Origin: Pseudorasbora parva | Lineage: Eukaryota; Chordata; Actinopteri; Cypriniformes; Gobionidae | DNA length: 64,000 nt | Assembly (NCBI RefSeq): GCF_024679245.1 | Contig: NC_090187.1 | Span: forward strand, 22,414,495-22,478,494 | Direction of reading: 5' to 3' | Part shown: piece by piece, positions 1-11,096 of the stretch | Position numbering within the stretch: position 1 is the first letter of the stretch | How the letters are laid out: every line of letters starts with the position of its first letter | The notes under the pieces: model-generated | Told to the model about the DNA's origin: nothing | Database searches by the model: none | The model's input: the letters and a program-made list of their open reading frames with translations, nothing else | Position numbers and translations under genes: made by a program

Positions 1-2003
1 ATATAAATTAGAAGAAAAAACCCCCCAGATATATTAGAAATAAACCTAATTAAGGATAACTTACCAAGCTTTCACAGGCTGTAATATCCTTTCTGTTTGA
101 GTGTTCTTGGTTCATTGTTTTGGCATTCAGGATCAGACTCTGGGTCAAACATATATGGGCGAATCATTACGGTTGCCGTTTTTACACATTGGACTTTTAC
201 AAAACAATTCCCCACTTGACGGGTGTTACGGATACAGAGTCTACGGAGACAAGATGGTGACTATCACGTTTATTATACAACTAGTATAGAGTGAAACTTG
301 ACGGGGTGCAGATGGGCTGATGAGAGTTCGGGTTTGTTCTTGCTCAGGGTGTACTGGGGAATCGCTGGAGGGATCGCTAGAGAGGAATGCTTGAGAACAC
401 GGAACACACACACACTAGACACTGGAGATCACTGGAGACTGGGTAGTAAACGCAGGAGGCGGGTAGGTAACATCGAGGGAGTCCTAAAGGTAAGCAGAAG
501 AGTTTAGTACCTTTCTCTTAACGAGCTCGGAATTTGGTCCAAACCGGTATTGATTTTGGTATAATATAATAACATGCATTTGTCTGACCAAATATCTCAG
601 AACTTGGACAACACGGTGTTTAATTATCTAAGGTTTGTATTGTTTGTATTTTTGTTTTTTTTTACCTCTTAAACTCCAGGGCCATTTTTTGGGATTTCCA
701 CGTGGATTTGACCAAAATTGAAAAGCTTTCCATACACACATACAGCGGTTCAAAATGTTGGTGTCATTTTACAGTAAAGTTGGAGTTTCATTAAACACTT
801 CTAAAATACATGCTTACAACTTTAGCAGTGTTTTTTATGTAATTTCAACATTTCGGACTACATTTTCAACATTTTAGTAATTCAGTGTAAATAAATTACT
901 TTGTCTAAAACAAATGCCAAATTGATATTTCTCCAGAAAGAAGAGACTCTGAGCTTTCAAATGGTAACAGATATGACGTCATAGCTCCTCAACAGACATT
1001 TACAATTGAAAGTATATACATGATGTTATTCCGGACACTGTTCAGGGTCCACAGAAGTTTTGAACATATTTTCACCAGAAAGCAACACTATACAAATATG
1101 ACCCCCCAAAAAGTCAAATTTATATAAGGTTAATTTGAATATGTAAGCACAAGCAATGTCAACATTTTAGGTCACCTCACATAAGTTGACTCAGACAAGG
1201 AATTCATGAACTGAGTCCCTATGGTACTCAGAGCATAACCTTATAGAGACATAGCACAATTTAGGGTAATGTTTTCATAAGGTCATCATGCTACACAAAC
1301 ACAGAAGACAGTGCTATTTACTCGTGAAAGCCATCGATTCCCTTTGCACTGTGCCAGTGTTTACTGAAGCGCTTGTCATTTATTTCTCAGGTCAGAAAAA
1401 AAAGAGAGCATTCAAAACAAGCGATGTTATCTCTGTACTACAGCATTGCACTAATATCGACATTATAATTACCGTCCTTCATCGAATTCTCACTAATGGC
1501 CTATTAAAATCCTTAATAACTTGTTTCTCCTCATAATGGATCATTAGTGATCGATGCACATGTATTATTAAAATTGGCTAACTGTCGTTTCAGTCCAGAC
1601 ACATTGGCACTTTTCCTGTTACGGCTTTCTTGTGTGTCACCCCTGTTCTCTCACAAGGATGTTTAGACAAGATGAAATGCCCGTGGCCTCAGCTTTCTCA
1701 CCATGTCCCATTAACATCGCCACCGAGTGCACCAGGTATTGGAAACTTGACAAATATTCCTCACAGGTCCTGCATGTTGAGGCTGATTCATGGGCTCTGT
1801 CAAAGAGGAATGTGCTGAAGAATTCATGTCACTCATACTGCCATCCCTTGAAAAATGAAACCTTCAGTTCAGTTTTTTTAACAGTCCGTAACATGATTCA
1901 CAAGGCTCCCTCCATGAGCCAGGAATGTACAAAATTCAAAATTGGAGAATTGGCTTTCTGTCTGTCTGTTTTTCTTTCCATTGTTCTATCAGTGTTATTT
2001 TTA
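1..2003. other. gene-free AT-rich sequence
   Basis: No convincing coding region, RNA gene or recognisable transposon was seen. Short open frames near 1288-1536 and 1632-2102 lack domains, and the second one simply runs into the TATC microsatellite. The stretch around 200-500 is more GC-rich and could be an old repeat, but no boundaries were found. Confidence 0.5.

Positions 2004-2090
<87 letters not shown>
2004..2090. repeat. (TATC)n microsatellite
   Basis: About 22 uninterrupted units of the tetranucleotide TATC/ATCT. The absence of interruptions suggests it is length-polymorphic. Confidence 0.97.
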
Positions 2091-4237
2091 GTGTTATTTT
2101 AGCATTATATATATTCTATTATTGTTGATAATATTTTTTAATTAACTATTATATTTATGTTTTCTTTTAACTTTAGTTTTTGTTGTTGTAATTTTGTCTT
2201 TATTACTTTTATTTCAGTTTTAGTTGTTGTCAATGTTGTACTTTTTTCAGTTGTCAAAGCAGGATTTGTATTCTTTATGTTAGTTTTTATTTCAACAACA
2301 GTGCTGTTTATCTATCAATAATTTGTTCCTTCTATTGTTCTATGTGTCTGACGTTCTTTTGGTCCATCTATAATTTAAGCCGACATGTTAAAGTTTGCCT
2401 TGACGGTTTGTCTTTGCTTTAGTTAAAAATATATAAATTAATTTGAATTATTTAATACTTTCTTATTAAATTTGCAATTATACATCCTATTTGATACCCC
2501 AAGGGATCAAACCTCGGATTGAAATGCAATTTAAAGACATTTTCAATTGATTTTTGAATGGTGCAAAAGCCTACTGCCGGCAACATTGCAGGATTGACCT
2601 GAGCGAGATCTCTGATTGACTTGTTCCTGCCTGACTAGATTTTCTGAAGTCAAGGAGCAAACCGAGATGTGATCTGACCAGATTTGGTCACCTTTTGAGG
2701 ATGTTGCCAAATGACAGATGGAGAGCAGAGAGACTTAGCAGCGTCCTTTGACTTCGGTAACAGACAGGTGTTGAATTTAGCCTGAAGAGAAGCATCAAGT
2801 ACTGTCAGATTCAGCTCAGAACAGATGTCGACAGGCTGATGGTTCATCTCAGAGCTTTATGAGAGAATTAAGTGGTTTTCATTCAGCTGTGAGAGAGGCC
2901 AGATGCCACCGTGAGGGAAATTAAAGAGGAGTTTGGAACTGTTCAAGAGTTGCCTTTGAAGAATTGTTTGTCTGTGTCGGCCGCGCAACTTTTCGAGCTT
3001 GATCCAGTCAGTAATGCCACAGTGATAGCAGAATTGGTCAAGGTTTCCTCAGGGAGGGCCACAGACAGATTGAAAGATTGAATCCATTCAGTGGTGCGAA
3101 TCAAAGGTCAATGGGGTCAGTGCGGGTGTTACATGAGGTTTACCTCACAGATCTCTCTGCCATTTCTCTCCCCTGCTTTGGTGTGACACTTTTTGCTGTT
3201 TTCCCTGTAAGAAGCAGCTGTCAGCAGAGCTTGAAAACACATTTGTGTCTCAAAACTAGTCAATAATGTCCACGCAAGATGAACAGATAGAGTTAAGCAG
3301 ACAGGCCATGGCATAGTGGCTGAAATACAGGCTGTTTCCCCTGATAAAGTCTGTCCTGTATCAGGACCGAAGATAAATCACAGGCAGCCAAGGCCTGCTC
3401 ATGAGCCACACAAAAAGCCTCTCGCTCACATATATTAGCTATCAGCTAAGTGTTCGAGATAACATACAGATCTCCACCCACACAAAAGCAGGCACACGTA
3501 AATACCCTGCAAAGTTGTGGTGACTTTTTGATTCAGCAAGAGTGAATAGGCTTTTAAAAGCAGACGTCTCATTCTTGCTATTTTACCAATCCATACACTC
3601 TCCTTACAAAAAAGACGGCGGCAAGATAAAGACGCCGAATATTGGCGTTCAAGAGCAGGCCTGGATAATACATCATCCCAGAAACCCATTTTCAGGTGCT
3701 GGGTAAATCTTCAGGTTATTTATTTATTTATTATTGTTTGGAAGGCCGCAACTGTGTGGAGGAAAACACTAGAATGCAAGAGAAGGCAAGTACAGAACTT
3801 TCCTCCATCAGGGAACACCGGTAACCAAATATCCGATGTAAATGACTTAGGCAGTCTTTTGACGCTTGTGCCAAACAATCTTACTTCTTCCCTGTTCTAT
3901 AATTGAGGGAAAGATGTTGTTTTTGAGAGTTTCTTCGTTGAAGCATCAATTAAGAAAGCACTATATTGAAGCTAAACATTGACACTTTTATGAGAATGAA
4001 TTCATTATTAGAGCATTGATTTAATTAATATACCATTAATTATTATTGCTAAATATATACATGTCTTTTGCAATGACAAAATCATTTGTTTCTGTATCTG
4101 TATTTGAATAGAATCAGGTGTGGATGGGGCTTAAAATTGAAATGAGCAAATTTTTTGATGTAATACAATTCCATGTAGTTTCCATATTGCAATTATACTT
4201 TTTATACTTACTATATTGACAAAATATTAATAATAAA
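2091..4237. other. gene-free sequence
   Basis: No supported gene. The part up to about 2500 is very AT-rich. The part around 2550-3450 has higher GC and several short frames on both strands, none with a recognisable domain or good exon borders. It may be intronic or old repeat sequence. Confidence 0.45.
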
Positions 4238-4902
4238 AATGCGGAGCAGCCTCCTGTACACTGAACCACTTCCTTGACCGGGTGTCCGAGGGCACTGACA
4301 GAAGGGGGGTACAGATGGAGGCACGACAAGGTCCTCATGGAAATCGCAAAATGGGGGGAACAGTGGCGAGTCAAGGCCAACAACAACAAAGCAGGTCCAT
4401 CTGCCCGAAGTATAACTTTTGTGAGAGAAGAAAACAAGGCTCATAAGTCCAGCAAAGTGGCTAATAACCCTCCTTCTATTTTTCAACAAACTTCTGATTG
4501 GGGTTAAGAGGGGACCTGAAGAGGAAGCTTGTCTTCCCACAGGAGGTGGCAGTGACCACTTTCCGTCCAGATATGGTCCTTTTATCTAAGAGCATGAAAA
4601 CCATCATAATTGCAGAGCTCACGGTACCCTGGGAAGAAAGACTAGCCACGTCCCACCAACTGAAAAAAGCCAAGTACGGAGACCTAGTTGATGAAGCAGT
4701 TCTAAACGGGTGGCACACAACCATCTATCCCATTGATGTTGGCTGCCGTGAGTTCCGTCTTCCGTGGGTGCGCTACTTCCTCCAGAAGGTGGAGGCTAAA
4801 CAGCTGAATATAGCCACCAGGGACATAGCTGCAGCAGCCGAGTCTAGTTCAAGATTGCTGTGGCTGAAGAGAGCCCACAGTTGGAACCCTTTCTGCAGGT
4901 GA
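4238..4902 (+). pseudogene. LINE 3' end: restriction-like endonuclease region, broken
   Basis: This is a remnant of the C-terminal end of a non-LTR retrotransposon protein. One frame (from 4274) shows a zinc-knuckle-like stretch, CPRALTEGGYRWRHDKVL. The next frame (4498-4902) shows RPDMVLL, a spacer of about a dozen residues, then AELT, followed by KKAKYGDLVDEAVLNGW. This arrangement resembles the PD-(D/E)XK-type restriction-like endonuclease of R2/NeSL-like LINEs, which nicks the target for primed reverse transcription. The final LLWLKRA is typical of the end of such proteins. At least one frameshift, near 4270, and another before 4498 break it. The reverse transcriptase that should lie upstream is missing, so this is a dead 3' fragment. 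The family assignment comes from remembered motif patterns, so the exact clade is uncertain. Confidence 0.55.
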
Positions 4903-4939
4903 AGGCTAGCAAGTCTTTGCTGCCCCACTCAGGCGAGGT

Positions 4940-5383
4940 GTTCAGGTTAAGGGTTTCAGGAGGTCAGGAGGTTGTCAAGAGGTTTCAGGAGGTGAAAAAG
5001 CAGTCGGCGGCTTTCCAGCAATACCTCCCTCGTCGTTCCAGCTGCTCGGGGAAGGCTGCCTTAAAGGGGCAGCCTCGGCCGTCTACCAGCTCGCACCGTC
5101 AGGTGCAGAAAGAGAGCGTTGACTCCCGCGCCCCTATTGAGGGAGCCTGGCAAAGGAGGCGGCGTGCTCAGGGTAAGCCATCAGAGCCTAAAGGCAATCT
5201 GAGAACCGTCCTTCGATCGAGGTCGCCTTCTCCGTGGAGTCTTAAGGAAGTCATTGCTGCGATCTGCCATCAACGACGTTCGGGTCATATTGATTTCCAG
5301 CAAACGCATGCTGCTCCAGCCGCCTATAGTAAGACCTGCAGCTGGGCAGTGAACGCATGCGCATACCGAAAATCCTCTGCTAC
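4940..5383 (+). pseudogene. DIRS retrotransposon ORF1 (gag-like) fragment
   Basis: An open frame continues through 4860-5417 and contains VVKRFQEVKKQSAAFQQYLP followed by an Arg/Ser/Pro-rich tail. That resembles the C-terminal part of the first ORF of fish DIRS elements. Upstream it abuts the endonuclease-type LINE fragment; downstream it joins, at about 5383, a piece of DIRS tyrosine recombinase in another frame. The RT/RNase H part normally between them is missing. The fragment is non-functional. Confidence 0.5.
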
Positions 5384-5526
5384 GTGGCTGCTATTGGGGC
5401 TTTTCACACTCCTGTGAGTGATGGGCCTTTTGGGTAGGCGCCATCTGGTTGTACGGTTCCTTGGTGGGGCCCGGAAGATGAGGCCTGCTGCTCGGCCAGA
5501 GTTCCAACCAGGGATCTGGCAGTAGT
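5384..5526 (+). pseudogene. DIRS tyrosine-recombinase fragment
   Basis: The reverse complement of this stretch aligns by eye with 51838-51985, the recombinase part of the minus-strand DIRS element in this window. Shared blocks include ACGTGGCTGCTATTGG, GCCTACCCAAA and CTGCCAGATCCC. The homologous peptide would read VAAIGAFHTP, interrupted here by a stop and frameshifts. It is a short relic fused to the preceding ORF1-like fragment. Confidence 0.75.
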
Positions 5527-6565
5527 AATTACCCACTTCAGCTCTGCAGCACATTTAGCATTTTTTTGAGAATTAGGAATATCTGAATTTAAAAGAGCGC
5601 CCTACCCACATACATTGGAGTAAATTGATAAAAATGGTCTCATTTTACAGAAAAAAACTCTCAATTTTAACACAGTGGTGGAATATCATACACAGTTGCA
5701 TATATTATATTGTATCTATTCACAATCTTATGATAAACATAGATAAAACATTAATATTTACATTTATTTTTAATTAATTTGTTATTTAAAAATCTATATT
5801 TTTTTATCATTTTGGAATCCAAGCTTTTTGGAAGTTTCTGTTGATTCTATAAATTGGCACTAAACAGGGGAAACAATAATTTTCTTGATATCTCCTTGCA
5901 AATAAAAGTTATTGAGCTTTATTTGACCTAAGTGTCTAACAACTCCTACTCATCTCCATTGACATAAACTGGCCACTAGGAAATCGAAAAGAAGGCTCCG
6001 CCTCTTCAACGTTGTAAAGGGAGATCTCAGGCTCTGATTGGTCTAGAATTATGATCCACAAGTCTATAAAGAGCTGAGATTCTCAACTTTTCTGTAGCAT
6101 AATGCAATATGTGATGACATCATCAAAAATCGTGGCTAACACCGACAATCAAAACTAGCAATAATAAGAGTATTTGTCTTCATCACATGTTTTGATCTGG
6201 ACATCTGTGACATATTACAGTGTTATTTGGCCATGCTTGCTCACAGACATAAGGAACAAGCTGATATAAGGTTTGAGGCTAGTAGCTTTACAACGAGTTT
6301 GTGATCCGAACAGGAATATGACTCATGTGTTTGCTTGTTCAAAGGAGTCATTTCCATATTTGTGATTCTTTTGATAATAAATTTACTGTAAATTATTGCA
6401 TCAGTGAAATTAACTGCTCAGTGATATTCCTAAGGCCGATAGCTTTCATTTGATATATGACTTGTCTGTTTTAAGTGTGTTTGTGTGATAACCGTATATT
6501 TTCTTCTATGTAATGTAAATGCAGAAGTTAATGGGTTATTAAGAAAGCTGAGGGTCTAATCTTTC
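5527..6565. other. gene-free sequence upstream of the provirus
   Basis: AT-rich DNA without a supported gene. The segment 5940-6200 may be part of an interspersed repeat, but no ends or duplications could be set. The last four bases before the LTR, 6566-6569, are the AAAT target-site duplication. Confidence 0.45.
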
Positions 6566-7618
6566 AAATTGTAGCGTCTGTGGTCTCTTACAATGAGGAT
6601 CAAAGAGGAACCCAGTGTTGATTGTAAAAAGGGGGGGGTAGCTTTTAGCCGCATGTAAATTAAGAGCCACGCCACAGAGTCTGGGGGAAGTGACAACTTC
6701 GGCAGTTTTACGACCCCGTCCAATAACACAGGCCCTGATCGGGTCACACGACTCGAACCCTGTTTCCCCCCCCCTTTTTCATTCCCCAGACCGAAAGGCG
6801 CCAAGGCTCCTGTCAATACACAAGGACTCACGAGCACACACACACATTCCTTATGAAGCTTTAATTAAGACTATTCTAGACTGTATACGAGGTAGCTTGG
6901 TGTGTATATGCATGCTCCTTGACTCAGGCCTACTCAGTCATGGCATAGAAACAATGTAAGCTCATTTTAAATGCTTGTATTCCTGTGTAAAATTGTATCT
7001 CTGTTTTAATATCTCCCAGCCATAAGGTGTTTGATATCTAAATATTCCTATTTCTTTGACTTACTCAATGATGCACAAAATGGGATTGTGAAATGTATCA
7101 TTAATATGTTCAGCCGACTTGGGAGTAAAACCATACAAAATCAACACCCCTTTACGACACCTCAGGAACATGCAAAATAGGCCATAAAATGAGACAAAGA
7201 GAACTTTTCCCGCTACCGAATTCACCCTCTGGATTGGGTGAATTAGCCAGAAGGGGGCGTGGATTAATTCTCTTAAAAGACCAGTGGAGACCACAATCTT
7301 CCCTCTTGACTTCCCTCTTCGCTTCTGAAACTTCTTCCCGGCTTGACTTCTGAAACTCTCCTCTGAACTCTTCTCTTCTGGAAACTCCTCTTCAAGAAAC
7401 TCCGTTTCTACCATCCGGTCTTCAACAATCCTTTGTTCCTCGTTCCATCAACTTACTAGCCACGGGCTACTTCAGGAGGTAGACCCGAAACGCCGCTAAA
7501 GGAAAACTACGTCACCTCCCGACCTCGGAGAGAACTACCTGAGACGCAGATATATATACACACACACACAAGCGAGAAGCCAAAACGAAACCAAAAGAAA
7601 TGCAAGTATTCTTCTTCT

Positions 7619-7625
7619 TATAAAA
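7619..7625 (+). promoter_or_regulatory. TATA box of the LTR promoter
   Basis: TATAAAA about 290 bases upstream of the ATTAAA signal at 7915. It is the best-placed core promoter motif in the LTR, and the same motif is present in the 3' copy. A weaker TATATATA lies at about 7550. Confidence 0.5.
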
Positions 7626-7914
7626 TTTAAACTGCTGTAAAGAAGGTGTGTATTGTCCCGTTGGGACAAGCTCCGTGAAGGTCGTAGTGGTTGAACTGAA
7701 GGAAAGTTGTGTTTTTACCTCTAAATGCTTTGTCTCATCTCTCTCTCTCATCTCTCTCTCTCCCCCATCTCTCTCTTTTATCTCTCTCTAATTTCATTCT
7801 ATTCATTATTCTCTTTTATGTATTCTTTCGTTAATACCTACATGTCTACTTTCTTGATGCATATTTAGTGTGTACTCTCTGTGTGAATCGTAGTGTTATT
7901 TTTAGTCTGTGTTT

Positions 7915-7920
7915 ATTAAA
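7915..7920 (+). terminator. LTR polyadenylation signal ATTAAA
   Basis: ATTAAA, followed within 30-60 bases by GT-rich sequence (GGGTCTGTTGTT). The equivalent in the 3' LTR, 21751-21756, would end the viral transcripts. Confidence 0.5.
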
Positions 7921-8363
7921 CCTCCAGAAAGACATTTAATGAGTTGGGTCTGTTGTTCTCCCACATACACAAAGTCAATGAAACTTGCGATCTAAGTTAC
8001 CTAACTGCTTATGCTACTATGTTAGTAAAGTAAACTGTATGACCATTTGAAATATTGAACTTGTCCTGATCAGTAAAGTTAATGTTTCTTATGCGCTCGT
8101 AAAGCAGTGATCCCTTATGGAGAATTGAGTTGAAAAGTCTATAACTAATTTGGTGGACGAACTTAGTAGGATAATTTCAAGCAATTTCATAAAGGGTTAC
8201 TTGTATTTAATTAAACAATTTTCCCTATCGGGAAATTTTTAATACGTAATGAATGACGGGCAAATTATATTCATAAATTCATGAATATTGAATATTGAAC
8301 CCCTTTTGAGTTAATTATTCCCCGAGACATTAAACTCATAAACTCGTTGTTGTTACATGTATT

Positions 8364-8381
8364 TGGTGGAGAAAAATGCGG
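8364..8381 (+). other. Putative tRNA primer-binding site
   Basis: TGGTGGAG starts six bases after the LTR end. A PBS begins with TGG because it pairs with a tRNA CCA end. TGGTGGAG could pair with a 3' end CUCCACCA, as in some tRNA-Ala, but complementarity beyond eight bases is not evident. The primer is therefore uncertain. A similar TTTGGTGGA also occurs inside the LTR at about 8150. Confidence 0.4.
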
Positions 8382-9047
8382 ACAAGTTTCAAACGTTTGT
8401 GTATGTGTGAGTGATATTCATATTCTATTCATTGTGTATTTTTGGAGTATTAATAACCTGCACGCGCGTTTTTGTTTCGTTTTGTTTTGGTGTTGTTTTG
8501 TGAATTGAACGGTACGCGCAAGGCGAACCCAAGCATAAACAGATGCTGAGAAATGTTGAAGTAGCCGGATTATATTAATGAAAATATGAACGGTACAAAA
8601 ATCCAATTTTGAAACGAAAAACTCTGCAGCCGTAGGCACAAGAGGGTTATCCGCGTGATTTCCAAACGAATGTATTGTAGAAAATCCATACATTTGACTC
8701 GAGCAATATATTATGTGTTCCATCAAAATAATGAGATTTTGATGATGTCTGTAGACACGTACGTTGCGTTATCCCGCTTGATCTGAACTACAAAAGTTTC
8801 TATCTGTGCGGAAGATTGGGACAGGACGAGACTCTCCTGTACAATATAAGGGGCCTCAGAATAATTATTAGATCGTTAAGATAAACGATAACTCCTGGTT
8901 TAAGTCTGGCTTAGCTAACCAAAGACTTGAGACCTAAAACATTTGAATCAGAGATGCTGAAAACCGTCAGCCATATTGATAAATGTCTATTGGAGTCCAT
9001 GTAAAATGCGTGAATAGGCAGACGGAAGATTCCTGCATTCACCCGTC

Positions 9048-9236
9048 TTGTTACGCGTGCATCTAGAGCACCAGTCATTTGTAAATGATTTGCAAGAGCC
9101 AGTAAAGCGAAGAACGCCAGGGCGACCCAGAAATTGCAACGCCGCTTGCAAACCGCCAGAGGGCGACTCAAGAATTGCAACGCCGCTTGCAAACCGCCAG
9201 AGGGCGACTCAAGAACCAGACAAAGCCATCTGGTGA
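9048..9236 (+). CDS. Small leader ORF of unknown function
   Basis: A 62-codon frame in the leader, rich in Arg, Pro, Asn and Gln, with no recognisable domain. It spans the 41-base tandem repeat. Because 41 is not a multiple of three, the repeat copies are read in different frames, which argues against long-standing coding selection. Its stop codon overlaps the candidate splice donor at 9233. A splice from there to the env acceptor (after 18427) would remove the stop and keep the frame into env. This may be chance (one in three) or a true leader peptide. It is reported as a possibility only. Confidence 0.2.
   Translation: MLRVHLEHQSFVNDLQEPVKRRTPGRPRNCNAACKPPEGDSRIATPLANRQRATQEPDKAIW
9119..9217 (+). 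repeat. 41-base tandem repeat in the leader, about 2.4 copies
   Basis: Units begin at about 9119, 9160 and 9201 with AGGGCGAC and include TTGCAACGCCGCTTGCAAAC. They differ by only a few bases. The repeat sits immediately 5' of the candidate splice donor. It may be structural or a packaging or enhancer element; no function can be read from the sequence. Confidence 0.85.
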
Positions 9237-9240
9237 GCAT
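9231..9240 (+). promoter_or_regulatory. Candidate splice donor in the leader
   Basis: CTG|GTGAGC with the GT at 9233-9234 is a close match to the vertebrate 5' splice consensus. It lies in the leader upstream of two good acceptors (11094 and 18427). Its use is inferred, not shown. Confidence 0.4.
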
Positions 9241-9699
9241 TTCCGCCTAACTAACTCTAGTCTAGGGCGGGCGCAATAGCGCCATCGTGTGGATAAATTC
9301 GGATAGTTTCACTCTCCGTATTTCATTCTGCCTTAACAAAATAAGTTTGAGCCTATAAATTGTTTATTGCTTACTGTTGTACACAGTTTCATTTATACAA
9401 TTTTTTCTAGCAACAACCAAATCTCCTTTCTCGCTGATTAAACACCCTTATTCGAATTTGAAGTTTAAAAAGAAACATAACTTCCTCTAACCCAAAGTGA
9501 AATTAGGTTTAAGTCACAGACAGTCCAATTGGAAGGAAGGACGCCACCGTGTGGCTATACCCTGTTACATCAGCGCAACACTAAATCCCTACGCCCTTCC
9601 TGATTAATTCTTTTATTTGGATAACTCCCATTTAGAGATTAATCGTTATAGGGTAGGATTTTTGATTGGCTTTCTTTTATTTGATTTTCCTTACAGGCT

Positions 9700-9955
9700 T
9701 AGTTAAATTTCATTTAAACTTGCTTTGAATTTAATTTGAATTAAGTTGAGCTTCTAATTTTTATTTTTATCTCAATTTTTTTTATTTTATTTAATTTATA
9801 ACTTTATTTTAATTTTAATTTTCAATTTTTAATCTTAATTTTTAATTTTAATTAATTTTTAATTAAAAATTATTATTATTAATTTTTTTATTTTATTTTT
9901 TTTATTTTTTTATTTTTTTATTATTATTAATTTTTTTTTTTTTCTCCCTCTCTGC
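9700..9955. repeat. T-rich low-complexity block in the leader
   Basis: About 250 bases made mostly of T and A (TTTTATTTT, TTTTTAATT type). If the 9233-11094 intron is real, this block lies inside it. Confidence 0.8.
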
Positions 9956-11040
9956 AAAAGTTTTCTTTTCCCCTCCCATCGGGAACAAAGTTCAGTCTGG
10001 TAATTACAAACAGTATCAAAGGTGCTTTTTGTTTTATCACTACTTGACAGAAACTTTTGCCTTTTTGCTAAATTGCTCTTGATATTTAAACTTCCACTTC
10101 CTTCTCACCTACAATCAAAAGGCCTTTGATCCGGTGAACAGGGGAGCTTTTAATTCATTTTAATTCCACCTGTTTACCCTCTGTGTGTATCCATTGTAGG
10201 GCTCACGCGTCCGAGGTGCATTGAGAATCGTCACAGGCTGGTCTCCAGAGGGGGGGTGGCCCGACCGACGTAACCGACACCGGCTGTGTGTGAGTCTCGG
10301 TTTCTTGTATCTCTGTCCGCGGCTGTGGCACGCAGTGGCGACATCAGCAATTCGACACTCCAAAGAAGTCAACCAGTTCAGCTCACGCACGCAAGGCAAT
10401 CTCTGGGACTAATCCCTAAACCGGGGCCTGAGCGGGGCCACTCTTGAAAAAGAGGGTTCTGGGGACGTTCCGATTTTGCTGCGCGGGCTGGCGGTTGATG
10501 GACTGGTGTGTCGGGTTGTGTTTAAAGTCATAAGCTGTTTGAGTGGGCGCAACGCGACACAGAGTGGCAGGGGACCGGGGACACGGCAGTGGGTGTTTGG
10601 AAGCGTTTGAAAGGCCAACCACACCGCTGGGTTTCCACTTGAGCGACCTCAATTCACCCCGGATGAGCTAAATGGGACAACCCATAGTACAAGCCGAATT
10701 TTAGTATATCTTGAGCATTAAGCCTATTAATTTTCCCTAACACTCCCGGCACGCACGCTGACATTCCTTTCATTACAGACCAATTCATCTTGTGTTTGTT
10801 TCCACTGTGCTCTTTCCTATCCTCACTGTTGGACTATCACGTTTGTGTTTCTTTCAGTTCACCAAGAGACCCCAAGGAGAATTAGATAGTCCCGGGACGA
10901 CCGAGCAGCAGTTCACCAAGTGACAACCAGGGCTACCGCCCACCTAATTGTCTGAATTGTCTAATTATCTAACTGTCTACATCAGTTAGCCAAAATTCCC
11001 AGCTATCCGTACGATAGCTCGTTAGCTTAGAACAAGCTTG

Positions 11041-11094
11041 CATTGGCTCTCTCTCTGTGTGTGTGTGTGTGTGCTGTGTTTCTCTCGTTCGCAG
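11041..11094 (+). promoter_or_regulatory. Candidate splice acceptor before gag
   Basis: A CT/GT-rich tract is followed by GTTTCTCTCGTTCGCAG ending at 11094. The gag ATG follows two bases later, at 11097. This is a strong 3' splice-site pattern and suggests that gag may be translated from an mRNA from which part of the leader is spliced out. Confidence 0.45.
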
Positions 11095-11096
11095 TA

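Larger units (their letters stand above)
6570..8357 (+). repeat. 5' LTR
   Basis: A 1788-base LTR, TG...CA ended and present again at 20409-22193. A TATAAAA box lies at 7619-7625 and an ATTAAA polyadenylation signal at 7915-7920, so R probably begins near 7650 and ends around 7940. That leaves a U5 of about 400 bases. Against the 3' copy I see one G/A substitution (7250 versus 21088), one extra C in the C-run near 6766-6774, and one extra CT in the pyrimidine tract near 7760. Minus-strand frames inside it are by-products of GAA-rich sequence. Confidence 0.96.
8358..11096 (+). other. 2.7-kb untranslated leader of the provirus
   Basis: This stretch between the 5' LTR and gag is unusually long. 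It holds the putative PBS, a 62-codon open frame (9048-9236), a 41-base tandem repeat (9119-9217), a candidate splice donor (9233), a strongly T-rich block (about 9700-9955), a GC-rich segment (about 10190-10670), and a polypyrimidine/AG acceptor just before the gag ATG. No further retroviral gene is recognisable. It probably contains packaging signals and an intron. Confidence 0.7.

Noticed and set aside
7061..7414. 117-residue minus-strand frame in both LTR copies, Glu/Lys-rich
   Set aside because: Its presence in both LTRs follows from LTR identity. The composition comes from a pyrimidine-rich GAA/GAAACT-type stretch, with no domain and no promoter context.
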